From the NCBI RefSeq assembly GCF_009866965.1, contig NZ_SPKJ01000035.1:1-38179 (forward strand): a stretch of DNA of 38,179 nt. The letters are read 5' to 3'. The DNA is from Propylenella binzhouense. Its GTDB lineage: Bacteria; Pseudomonadota; Alphaproteobacteria; Rhizobiales; Afifellaceae. Of the stretch, positions 17,716 to 24,850 are shown piece by piece (position 1 is the first letter of the stretch; every line of letters begins with the position of its first letter). Under the pieces are notes generated by a model. That model saw only the letters and a list, made by a program, of their open reading frames with translations, did not search any database and was not told the DNA's origin. The position numbers and the translations under genes are program-made.

Positions 17716-18726
17716 TCACGCGCCCCCGTCATCCGGGATCCTGTGGTCGGGATGCTCGGCGAGCGTCTCGAGGTCGGAGACATCGAGGCGCGCCCAGCGC
17801 ACGCCGGACACGATGCCCCAGTTCCCAACGTTGTTAGGCCGCCTCCAATAGGGCGTCGGCATAAGCTGGAGTTGGGCGAGGGCCTGGTCGAAGTCCTCGA
17901 CCTGCAGCTCCGTTCCCTTCTCGCCGATCGTGAACCTGCCGGCGCGGCGGAGACCCGGATGGAACGCCGATCCGTCGCGAGCGACTGGCACGAACACCGC
18001 CTTTTCCAGCGGTGTATCCTGGCGGGCTCCGTATTGGGGCAGTCGCTGGTCGCGCCAGATCGAGTTCCAGAAATCCGGCCGGTCGGCGAGCCAGGCGAGC
18101 GCCTCCTGTGCCGGGATGCGCCCGTCCTCGGAGGTAAAGGTCCGCTTCGCGCCGGCCATCATGTTCCGGATGCGGCCTTCGGAGACCCCGCCGAACGCGG
18201 CAAGAGCCGCGGGCTCAATCGGCATGCCATTGTCGAGCGCCCAGCGGTTGCTGGCGAGCCGGACCAGACGGAGAAGATTACTGCCGGGGCTGATTCCCCA
18301 CTGGGCGATCGGCGTCGCCGCGACGAAGCGCTCGGCCTCTGTCACTGCATTCTCGATGATCGCCGCCAGTTCGGCGGGATCCTCGCTCTCGTGGAGCACG
18401 ATGCCATAGAGGGCGTAGGCAGCGAGATCGTGCAGTCGCGCTCCGATCGCCCACTCGGAGAAGCAGTTCGCTCGGGCGCCATCGAGCGCCGCTCGCCACT
18501 TGCTGGGGTCGCCGCCCTCGCTGCTCTCAACGTTCACGACCCGCTCGACCATACGGGCCATGCCGGCATCGACATCCTCCTTGCCGATGATGCGGGCGAG
18601 ATAGTCGCCGGCGGCAGTCACGATGTCGGCCAGCGTGGCGGCTCCATCGAGCTCGTTGCCGTACTGCTCGTGAAAGAGGACCGCGCGCTCGTCGGCGTCG
18701 ATCTGGGAATTGGGTTTGCTGGCCAT
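17716..18726 (-). CDS. Unknown protein, first gene of the defence operon
   Basis: This 336-residue protein has its start at 18726 (MASKPNSQIDADE) after GAGG. I do not recognise the family. The N-terminal two thirds are predicted helical and acidic. Residues ~174-200 (IEPAALAAFGGVSEGRIRNM) look like a helix-turn-helix, followed by IPAQEALAWLADRP, which resembles a winged or domain-cap helix. The C-terminal ~100 residues are rich in aromatics and Arg (YWRRPNNVGNWG) and may form a separate binding domain. As the first gene of the leftward run it could be the operon's regulator or a sensor. The 249 bases upstream contain the likely promoter, near the direct repeat CACACGATCACACGAC at 18803-18818. 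Confidence 0.75.
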   Translation of the reverse strand: MASKPNSQIDADERAVLFHEQYGNELDGAATLADIVTAAGDYLARIIGKEDVDAGMARMVERVVNVESSEGGDPSKWRAALDGARANCFSEWAIGARLHDLAAYALYGIVLHESEDPAELAAIIENAVTEAERFVAATPIAQWGISPGSNLLRLVRLASNRWALDNGMPIEPAALAAFGGVSEGRIRNMMAGAKRTFTSEDGRIPAQEALAWLADRPDFWNSIWRDQRLPQYGARQDTPLEKAVFVPVARDGSAFHPGLRRAGRFTIGEKGTELQVEDFDQALAQLQLMPTPYWRRPNNVGNWGIVSGVRWARLDVSDLETLAEHPDHRIPDDGGA

Positions 18727-18975
18727 GAGAGCCTCGTGATTGCGTGATGTGGCGCTATCTAGGATGTTCCCTCGAACGAGGCAAGATTCGTTTTTCCGTC
18801 CTTTCACACGATCACACGACTTCCGATCTTTGGCAGCTCAGGGCGCGGCCATCTCGGCTTGGCGCCGCAGATCACTTTCCCGGTCGATGGATACCGATGG
18901 CCGCTGACGGGCAGCCACCGCTCCTTGGCTGATTGCTGGGGCACGGCCGGCGGCGCTCGAAGGCTGCCCTGAGCT

Positions 18976-19326
18976 TCACAGCACCCCCTCCCCCTCCAGG
19001 AACGCGATGCACGCGCTGACCGTCTCCTCGGTCACCGGCGTGAAGTCCATCAGGTGCAGGCGGAGCCACGCGTAGGAGTGCTGCCAAGGCTCCTTGCCGC
19101 TGAGCCAGGCCATGACCTTCTCCGGCTTGTAGAAGATCCGGTTCCCCTTCCCGCGCCGCATCGGCTCGGGTTCAGGCCCTGTGCCACGGACCCGCCAGTT
19201 GGCCAGGCTCTGCAGCGAGACGCCGAAGATCCTGGCCAGCTTCCGGCTCGGGATCGGGCGCCAGGGTGGCATGTCTGAGTGGAGCAGCTGATCAAGCAGC
19301 TCCTGGGTGCGGTTCTGGTGGAACAT
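18976..19326 (-). CDS. Helix-turn-helix DNA-binding protein
   Basis: This 116-residue protein has its start at 19326 (MFHQNRTQELLDQLL). Residues ~25-70 (PSRKLARIFGVSLQSLANWR, then GNRIFYKPEKVMAWLSG) form a MerR/AlpA-type winged HTH of the kind that binds operators or excision sites. The C-terminal ~40 residues are helical. No strong ribosome-binding site precedes it. It is transcribed away from the AlpA-like gene at 19453 across a 126-bp region with three palindromes, the usual arrangement for a mobile-element control switch. It lies 249 bases before the defence operon on the same strand and could read through into it. Confidence 0.75.
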   Translation of the reverse strand: MFHQNRTQELLDQLLHSDMPPWRPIPSRKLARIFGVSLQSLANWRVRGTGPEPEPMRRGKGNRIFYKPEKVMAWLSGKEPWQHSYAWLRLHLMDFTPVTEETVSACIAFLEGEGVL

Positions 19327-19358
19327 GCCGATAATATAGTGAGTGCAAGGTCGGCTAT

Positions 19359-19414
19359 TGCTGCACAGTGCAGCATTATGCATCACACGTCGTTTGATGC
19401 GTTATGACGTCATA
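19359..19414. promoter_or_regulatory. Operator cluster between divergent regulators
   Basis: Three inverted repeats lie within 56 bp: TGCTGCA-CAG-TGCAGCA (19359-19375), GCATCA-N9-TGATGC (19380-19400) and the perfect 12-mer TATGACGTCATA (19403-19414). All lie between the divergent HTH genes. They are candidate binding sites for one or both regulators. The AT-rich ATAATATAG at 19331-19339 may be a -10 element for one of the promoters. Confidence 0.55.
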
Positions 19415-19452
19415 CTTACATCACCGGTACGCACTTGTACTGAAGGCTATCT

Positions 19453-19635
19453 ATGAAATTTACCGATACCCCTACCTCCAATGAGCTGCTCAGCTCGGCG
19501 GAGGTCATGCGCATCCTGAAGTGTTCCTATAATCACCTGCGCAAACTGCCGCTTGCCTTCATCCGCCTCGGTCGCGTGATCCGCTACCGGGCGGCCGACG
19601 TGCAGGCCTTCATCCAGGGGAAGAGCCATGTGTGA
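19453..19635 (+). CDS. AlpA/excisionase-like regulator
   Basis: This 60-residue protein reads LLSSAEVMRILKCSYNHLRK, then RLGRVIRYRAADVQAFIQGK. That is the complete winged helix-turn-helix of the AlpA/Xis (MerR-superfamily) group found in P4-like satellites and integrative elements. Such proteins activate or direct integrase-mediated excision. GAAGG lies upstream of the start. It overlaps the next gene by 8 bases, so the two are co-translated. Confidence 0.85.
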   Translation: MKFTDTPTSNELLSSAEVMRILKCSYNHLRKLPLAFIRLGRVIRYRAADVQAFIQGKSHV

Positions 19636-19888
19636 GGTTTGTATCGTCCAGTTCAAGGATGGGCCGAAGGAGATCCCGGTCGCCCAGCTCCTGCGCCGGG
19701 TCACGGTCCCGAACGGTCCGGACAAGACTGTCCACGTCGCCATCGTGCGCTGTCCGTTCTGCTGCCAGGAGCACGAGCATGGCTGGCTCAGCGGCCCACG
19801 GACCCCGCACTGTGTCGGAGGACGTCCCGAGGGCGCCGGCGACTACTATGTCGATTGCCCGGAGGACACGCCCAGGCAGAGACGATAG
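19628..19888 (+). CDS. Small Cys/His-rich protein
   Basis: This 86-residue protein has its start at 19628, inside the end of the AlpA-like gene. It has paired metal-ligand candidates: CEVC at 2-5, CPFCCQEHEHGW around 42-53, then HC and DC near the C-terminus. A zinc-binding fold is likely. I do not recognise a named family. Tight coupling to the AlpA-like regulator points to an element-control role. Confidence 0.65.
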   Translation: MCEVCIVQFKDGPKEIPVAQLLRRVTVPNGPDKTVHVAIVRCPFCCQEHEHGWLSGPRTPHCVGGRPEGAGDYYVDCPEDTPRQRR

Positions 19889-20061
19889 CTCAGGATGTTG
19901 CTGTGCGCGGCTTCGGTTGCGCATAGTCCTCATTTGACCGGACCAGCAGGCGCAATGGGCGCCATTTTTCTGTTGGTAAAAAATCGAAACCGACGGGCAT
20001 TGCTCAGGTCATGCAAGCAGGCAGAGCCGTCCCGTCGATACTATACACCCCCTCTTTCACT

Positions 20062-20197
20062 GTCTCACAGTCTCATTGTCTCACCCCTATCTATTCAAAC
20101 GTGTAATCTATCCAATGTATTAATACTCGGCGAAGAGAGCGAAGAGGGGGGAATGTGGGTGGTTTTGGCTCCGGTCGAGACAACGAGACAGCGAGAC
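20062..20197. other. Candidate replication origin with inverted iteron arrays
   Basis: GTCTC occurs at 20062, 20070 and 20078 (period 8). Its inverse GAGAC occurs at 20177, 20185 and 20193 (also period 8). The two arrays face each other across ~95 bp containing an AT-rich core (about 20093-20135). The locus is 58 bases beyond the 3' end of the primase/helicase gene. Satellite replication origins are often built from short iterons near an AT-rich unwinding region beside the primase gene. Assignment is by architecture only. The whole stretch 19889-20254 holds no gene I can support. Confidence 0.55.
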
Positions 20198-20201
20198 GAA
20201 G

Positions 20202-20224
20202 CGGGAGGGCGTGAAGCCCTCCCG
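20202..20224. terminator. Hairpin after the primase gene
   Basis: CGGGAGGGC (20202-20210) and GCCCTCCCG (20216-20224) form a perfect 9-bp stem with a GTGAA loop. It lies 30 bases past the primase stop as read leftwards. No clear T-run follows, so efficiency is uncertain. It separates the leftward primase transcript from the origin-like repeats. Confidence 0.5.
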
Positions 20225-20254
20225 CCTCTGCGGCTCTGCCGGTAAGTGCCCTGA

Positions 20255-22534
20255 TCAGGCCCTCCTGGCGAGTTCCTGTGCCCTCTCAGCAGGCGTCGCG
20301 TTCCGCCAATAGTCCGGCCGCTTGAGAGCCCAGAGCCGCTCCCGCGCCCCGTCCCCGACCCGCAACTGCTCCAGGTTCACGGCCCCGAGCTGCTTCAGGT
20401 AATTGCTCAGCTCGTTCCGCGTCGGCGTGCGGGCCATGCGAGACACGAGTCCCGTCCGCACATCGTCCACAGTGAACAGCTCCCGATGAAACGGGTGGGC
20501 ACCGTCCTCGATCATCGCCCGAAGCTCCTGCTCCGTCACAGGGCGGGAGGCCTCAATGATCTCGGCCTTGGCGGCCGTCATGGGGGGCGGGGCATCCGGG
20601 TCGAAGCCGGTAATGTCCCGCCGCAGCAGGTCGTGAACAAAGACCGGGACCTGATCCAGGCCCTCGTTCCAGAGACGGTTATAATAGGCGTCTGACTGCC
20701 GATCCACATCCGAGCGACAGATCCAGAAGCGCCTGTCCCCCTGCGGAAGATCGGTGGGCCGCAGATGGTTCGAGAAGGCGAGGATCAGCTTCGGCGTGCG
20801 CGCCGTAAAGCGGGGGATCGCCTTCTCCTCCACTTGCATGTGGTCGTCCGCGATGAAGCGCTTCACGGCCTCGTAGATATCCTTGCGCTTCATGATCCCG
20901 AGCTCCTCTAGGACGGCAGCCCGCCTGTTGCCGAGGTGGGCATTGAACCGGCTCTCGAGGTCGGAATTCTCGCAGGTGATCACATTCTCCGACCCGACAA
21001 TCCGCCCGAGCACAGCCCCGAGGAAGCTCTTCCCCGTGCCCTGACCACCAATCAGAGCCAGCACATGGCGGAGCTTCGCGGTCGGTTGCTGGACTAGGTG
21101 GGCGAAGGAATCGAGCAGATGTCGTCGCTCGACCTCATTCGGAATGAGGTACTCCAGATGCTCATGGATGATGCTGGCGTCGCCCGCCTCCGGTTGCACC
21201 CCCGTGTCCTGCCAGGCATTGAGGACATCTCCGCTCGAGGTCGGAATGAACCTCTGTTCCACCCCCGGCAGATAATCCACCGCCTCGACCTTTCGGGTGA
21301 AGCGATGCTCGATGAGGAGGCTCACCGGCGTCTTGTCACCCGTCATGTGCCTGAACTTGTTCTTGAACGCCCTCTCCGAGTACGTCCGCATGGTCGAGAG
21401 ATCGACGAAAAGACCGGTGTTGATCACGAGAACGTGGTTCGCCATGAGCTCCGCAGCCGCAGGAGACAACCGACCGAGCTGGAGAGGCGTCTTCAAGGCA
21501 CCGCCCCTGAAGGGGCACCCGGTGCAGTCGACACACGCCAGCTCGCTCGCGATGCTGTCACAGGTCCGTGGCCCGGCGCTCTCCAGAGCACGGTGAAGCT
21601 TCGCCTGCGTCTCCTCCTCGTTGTAGCGGGGATCCGCCTTGGACAGCTGGTGGAAGGCCTGCTCGCCCTTGTCGCAACGGCCGACAATGCTCGAGAGGGC
21701 ATACCACTCCGGCTCGGGCAGGTGCTCCATCCGACAAACGCAGCTCCGCACCCACCGGCAGCCGGCCGTGATGGCGGTCAGGCGAAGCCTCTCTCGGTCG
21801 CTCGAACTGTTGTCGTTCGCAGCGAGGAACTCTGGCAGCCCTCCGCGGGAGGTCGCAGGCTTCGAGGTGGTGACCCCAAGCCGCTGGGCAACGGCTTGAA
21901 GGACCTCCTCTAGGTCCTGGGGCGAGTACCGCTTCTCCAGGTCGAGCGACACGAGGGTCACCAGCTTCGGAGGGTTGGTCTTGTGGTTGAACGTCCCCGG
22001 AATCCGGGTGAGGCGGACGAGGTCCGAGGTGTTGTCGAAGGTCCAGCCCTTCTTCTTGGCCGCCCCGATGATCAGGTTGTGCCAGGCCTTCGAAAGCCAG
22101 GCCATCCGGTCGCGCTCGGCATTGGAAACGAACTCCCAGATGTTGGGAAGGCGCCACTGCCAGTACTGGCCATTCCCCGAGTTGATGATCGCGGTCGGGT
22201 CCGGCAGCCCGATCTCGCGTACAAAGTCGAGAGCCTCGTCGCCAGTGGCAGGCAGATCGGTCTTCGCGTGAACCCCCCTCACATCCGAGCAGAGGTCGGC
22301 ATCGAAACTGATGCAGGGCACACCACAGACACCAGCAGACTTGCGTCCGTTCAAAGCGTTGTGCTGCAGACCAATGGAATGGTAGACGTTGTCATTCTCC
22401 GCGGCCTGGAGCATGAACGCCTCCGCCTCGTCAAGCTGACTCCAGCTGAAGAAGTTGGTCTGTCCGCTCTTCTGCCTCCAAACATTCAGATATCCGGCAC
22501 TGGCGCCGGCATACAGACTGCTCAAGTAACTCAC
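20255..22534 (-). CDS. Primase-polymerase/SF3-like helicase replication protein
   Basis: This 759-residue protein starts with GTG at 22534, AAGGA lying 10 bases upstream. The N-terminal domain (~60-210) resembles archaeo-eukaryotic-type primases of mobile elements: SFDAD at 76-80, INSGNGQYWQW around 117-127, and VRLTRIPGTFNHK near 173-185. A Cys cluster (C325, C334, C337, C340) probably binds zinc. The C-terminal domain has Walker A GGQGTGKS at 496-503 followed by CENSDLESRF and LEELG. The pattern KLILAFSNHLRPTDLPQGDRRFW is typical of D5/NrS-1-type helicases (DUF5906). It would prime and unwind the element's own origin. A 22.5-kb element with its own initiator but no structural genes fits a satellite or replicating island. 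Confidence 0.88.
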   Translation of the reverse strand: MSYLSSLYAGASAGYLNVWRQKSGQTNFFSWSQLDEAEAFMLQAAENDNVYHSIGLQHNALNGRKSAGVCGVPCISFDADLCSDVRGVHAKTDLPATGDEALDFVREIGLPDPTAIINSGNGQYWQWRLPNIWEFVSNAERDRMAWLSKAWHNLIIGAAKKKGWTFDNTSDLVRLTRIPGTFNHKTNPPKLVTLVSLDLEKRYSPQDLEEVLQAVAQRLGVTTSKPATSRGGLPEFLAANDNSSSDRERLRLTAITAGCRWVRSCVCRMEHLPEPEWYALSSIVGRCDKGEQAFHQLSKADPRYNEEETQAKLHRALESAGPRTCDSIASELACVDCTGCPFRGGALKTPLQLGRLSPAAAELMANHVLVINTGLFVDLSTMRTYSERAFKNKFRHMTGDKTPVSLLIEHRFTRKVEAVDYLPGVEQRFIPTSSGDVLNAWQDTGVQPEAGDASIIHEHLEYLIPNEVERRHLLDSFAHLVQQPTAKLRHVLALIGGQGTGKSFLGAVLGRIVGSENVITCENSDLESRFNAHLGNRRAAVLEELGIMKRKDIYEAVKRFIADDHMQVEEKAIPRFTARTPKLILAFSNHLRPTDLPQGDRRFWICRSDVDRQSDAYYNRLWNEGLDQVPVFVHDLLRRDITGFDPDAPPPMTAAKAEIIEASRPVTEQELRAMIEDGAHPFHRELFTVDDVRTGLVSRMARTPTRNELSNYLKQLGAVNLEQLRVGDGARERLWALKRPDYWRNATPAERAQELARRA

Positions 22535-22667
22535 GACTGCATCCTTATCTTGCTACCTGCCGCAAGAAGCTACGGCAGGCGTTGACTTAGCGTCGGAGAA
22601 GTCGTGTTGGTATGTGAGAAGCACGCAAGTTTGCAAACATGCGAGCTTTGCTCGGACAGCCGTCCGC

Positions 22668-22934
22668 TCAATCGTCGTCGAGGGCCGGCAGCGCCGACCC
22701 CGAGAAGGCCTCCTCATAGGCCTCCGAGATCCGACGCTCCACATGGAGAATCATGCTCGAGAGCGGCATGCCACGCTCCCGCATCAGCTTGGTGGCACGC
22801 CGGAAATTGATGAAGGTGCTATCCTCGGCGGCGAGGATGCCGATGTCGTCGTTCTCGTAGAAGACGTCGATATGGTAGGCAACCTCGTTGACCATGTCGG
22901 CGAAAATGTTGATAAGCGTCTGGTCGTGCTGCAT
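22668..22934 (-). CDS. Small unknown protein
   Basis: This 88-residue acidic helical protein starts at 22934 (MQHDQTLINIFADMV) with AGGGATC upstream. It contains NEVAYHIDVFYENDD and RRATKLMRERGMPLSSMI. I do not recognise the family. It lies between the integrase and the primase, all leftwards. The 133 bases between it and the primase contain the 10-bp palindrome GTTTGCAAAC (22629-22638), a possible regulatory site. Confidence 0.6.
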   Translation of the reverse strand: MQHDQTLINIFADMVNEVAYHIDVFYENDDIGILAAEDSTFINFRRATKLMRERGMPLSSMILHVERRISEAYEEAFSGSALPALDDD

Positions 22935-23090
22935 TTTTGATCCCTGGGAATTTTGAATTGCGCGCTGCGCCGGGTTCATTCAGCTCCGGCTCTCTCGCCG
23001 GAAGGAGTGGACTTTTTTCTGCGTTGGCAGGCGGATCGGCAGCCCATAGGCCCACACAGGCTCCGCCCGGCGAAACGGGATCTCACCATT

Positions 23091-24092
23091 TCACATGGCC
23101 GCCTCCCTCAGCTTCAGGGCGATCTTGGCAGCCTCCAGATGCGTGTACCGCATCAGCTGCCGGGTATCGCGATGGCCGGAGATCAGGGCGACCTCGGGCA
23201 GCGACAGCCCCATTTCGAAGAAGCGCGAGATCGCCTCGTGGCGAAGGTCATGGAAATGGAGGTCTTCGATCCCGGCGCGCTTCACGAGCCGTTGCCAGGC
23301 GAGCCGGACAGCATTCGCCGTCACCGGAAATACCCGGTCCTGATCCAGCGCGTGGCGCTTGACCGAATCGAGAACCGTCAGCGCCTGGTCGGACAAGGGA
23401 ATGGTCCGGGCCCGCCCGTTCTTCGTCACGGCGATCAGGAGGATGTTCCGCTCGCGATCGATGTCACACCAGCGCATGCGGAGGATTTCCCCCCTACGCA
23501 TCCCGGTGGCGGCCGCGAAGGCAATGATCTCCGCCAGGAGCGGCGTTCGGGATCCGGCGAGTGCAACTCCGAGCCGCCGAGCGTCCTCGGCCGTGAATCG
23601 CCTGGTCCGAGCCTTTGCCGGCTGAGGCTTGCGGACCGGATCAACGGGGTTCGCGGCCAGCGGTACGCCCCATTCCCGCCGGGCGGTTTCGATCACCTGC
23701 CGGATGAGAACCAGGTCCTGGCGGACGGTCTCACCCGATACGGTCTCGAGGCGTTCGTCCCGGAAGCTCGCGACCAACTCCGACGTGATCCGCGTGACCG
23801 GATGACGCGCAAGTGCGTGCCGCCGGATGAGACCGATCCGATACCGTTCGACGGGAAAGCTTCGCTTCTCCGGGCTGACATCCCTGAGATACCGGTCCAG
23901 CAACGCCCCGAGCGTGGGCGCGGCCGCTTGGTTTCGAGCGGGTCGATCGTCGCCGCGTTCCAGCCCTGCCTCGACCAACCTGGCCCAGGCCTCCGCATCC
24001 CGCTTTGTCGAGAAACTCTTCGAAACCGGTGCGGCGCCCTGCCGACGGATCTGGGCCTGCCACTTGCCGGATCGCTTGCGAAAGCTCGCCAT
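23091..24092 (-). CDS. int: Tyrosine recombinase / site-specific integrase
   Basis: This 333-residue protein has all catalytic residues in place: R199 (ATGMRRGE), K224 (VTKNGR), H281 and R284 (HDLRHE), H307 (SGHRD) and the nucleophile Y316 (RYTHLE). An N-terminal arm-binding region (1-~60, FRKRSGKWQAQIRRQGAAPVS) and a SAM-like core-binding domain (~60-165) precede the catalytic domain. The start is at 24092, 78 bases from the tRNA-Arg 3' end, the standard place for a tRNA-targeting integrase. It catalyses island integration and, with the AlpA-like factor, excision. Confidence 0.95.
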   Translation of the reverse strand: MASFRKRSGKWQAQIRRQGAAPVSKSFSTKRDAEAWARLVEAGLERGDDRPARNQAAAPTLGALLDRYLRDVSPEKRSFPVERYRIGLIRRHALARHPVTRITSELVASFRDERLETVSGETVRQDLVLIRQVIETARREWGVPLAANPVDPVRKPQPAKARTRRFTAEDARRLGVALAGSRTPLLAEIIAFAAATGMRRGEILRMRWCDIDRERNILLIAVTKNGRARTIPLSDQALTVLDSVKRHALDQDRVFPVTANAVRLAWQRLVKRAGIEDLHFHDLRHEAISRFFEMGLSLPEVALISGHRDTRQLMRYTHLEAAKIALKLREAAM

Positions 24093-24105
24093 GCCTCACG
24101 TCCAC

Positions 24106-24122
24106 TGTGACGCCAGTGTGAC
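24106..24122 (+). promoter_or_regulatory. Candidate integrase arm site, right end
   Basis: TGTGACGCCAGTGTGAC matches the left-end motif at 1913-1929 in the two hexamers, their 11-bp spacing, their strand and the AG before the second hexamer. It lies between the integrase start and the right repeat and may also act on integrase expression. Confidence 0.5.
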
Positions 24123-24168
24123 AAGAGACTGCGAAGCGATTGTCCTGGGCCGCTAAGTCCTTGGACTT

Positions 24169-24281
24169 ATTGGCGCGCCGGAGAGGATTCGAACCCCTGA
24201 CCCCCAGATTCGTAGTCTGGTGCTCTATCCAGCTGAGCTACCGGCGCCCGGGCGGGGAGGCCCCGCCGCGAAGTGGGCCAC
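24169..24281. repeat. Right 113-bp direct repeat (attR candidate)
   Basis: This stretch is a perfect copy of 1699-1811. It contains the tRNA-Arg(ACG) and 34 bp of 5' flank with a GC-rich inverted repeat (CGGGCGGGG and CCCCGCCGC are close to complementary). Beyond 24281 the sequence is chromosomal. Confidence 0.9.
24171..24247 (-). tRNA. tRNA-Arg(ACG), right copy (probable original)
   Basis: This is identical in all 77 positions to the gene at 1701-1777, with the same cloverleaf, ACG anticodon and encoded CCA. Its 5' side faces chromosomal DNA and its 3' side faces the integrase, which is the orientation expected for the tRNA originally used as attB. Confidence 0.95.
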
Positions 24282-24293
24282 ACCTAATGGCTC

Positions 24294-24840
24294 GCCGGCG
24301 CGATTGCAAGCATTGTCGACCCCTTCGCCGCCTTTCGCGCATGGCGGTCCGGCGGCCCCGGGAAGGACCGGTCCGGCCCCTGCCAAGCGCCGGCGAAGGG
24401 CCTGAGGCTCCCGCAAATGCGGCGCAGGAAGGAGCGATCCGGCCGCGCCGCACGCCAGGGACAGGCTGAGGCCGCTCACAAATGCCGCCGGCACGCGCGA
24501 AGGAGCGATCCGGCCGTGCCGAACCCGGGAAGGCCCTGAGCCCCTTCCGAATGCGCCTGCCCCGGGAAGGACCGGTCCGGCCGGGCCGGGCGCCGGGGAA
24601 GATGAGTCTCTCCCCGCGAATGCGGCGGCGACAGGCACGAAGGGCCGACTGATCCCAGGCGCCGCGAAAAGGGGCAAGCCTCCTCGCGAACGCGGCCGCG
24701 ACTCATGAAGGACGCCGCGCCGGAGATGAGAGAACGAGCCGGCGCCGCTCACGGATGCCGCGGCCGCATGGCAGACCGGCTCCGCCGCACCGGGCGCCGC
24801 GGAGGGGCCTCAGCCTCGTCGCAAAGGCGGCGCGCCAAGA
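24294..24840. repeat. Degenerate ~67-bp tandem repeat array
   Basis: About seven to eight imperfect units lie between the tRNA and the histidine kinase gene. The anchor GAAGGA/GAAGGG recurs at 24362, 24428, 24499, 24566, 24639 and 24707 (intervals 65-73 bp). It is usually followed by a near-palindrome such as GGACCGGTCC or GAGCGATCC. About 20 bases before each next unit is a GCGAATGCGGC-like core (24412, 24478, 24548, 24617, 24687, 24752, 24820). Apart from the repeat, this 569-base stretch holds no gene. Confidence 0.7.
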
Positions 24841-24850
24841 GCCGTCCGGG

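Larger units (their letters stand above)
1699..24281. mobile_element. Integrative genomic island in tRNA-Arg, satellite-like, with defence cargo
   Basis: The element is delimited by 113-bp perfect direct repeats (1699-1811 and 24169-24281), each containing a full tRNA-Arg(ACG). It carries a tyrosine recombinase next to the right repeat, AlpA-like and HTH regulators, a primase/SF3-helicase with a candidate origin, and cargo (RTX protein, defence operon). I see no conjugation, capsid or packaging genes. This suggests a mobilised or satellite-type element rather than a complete phage or ICE. Both tRNAs are read leftwards, so the right copy has its 5' flank in the chromosome and its 3' end facing the island. 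That makes the right copy the probable original target. Confidence 0.85.

Noticed and set aside
24294-24840. CRISPR array
   Set aside because: Units are too diverged and too long, with no constant 28-37 bp repeat and unique spacers, and no cas genes are near.
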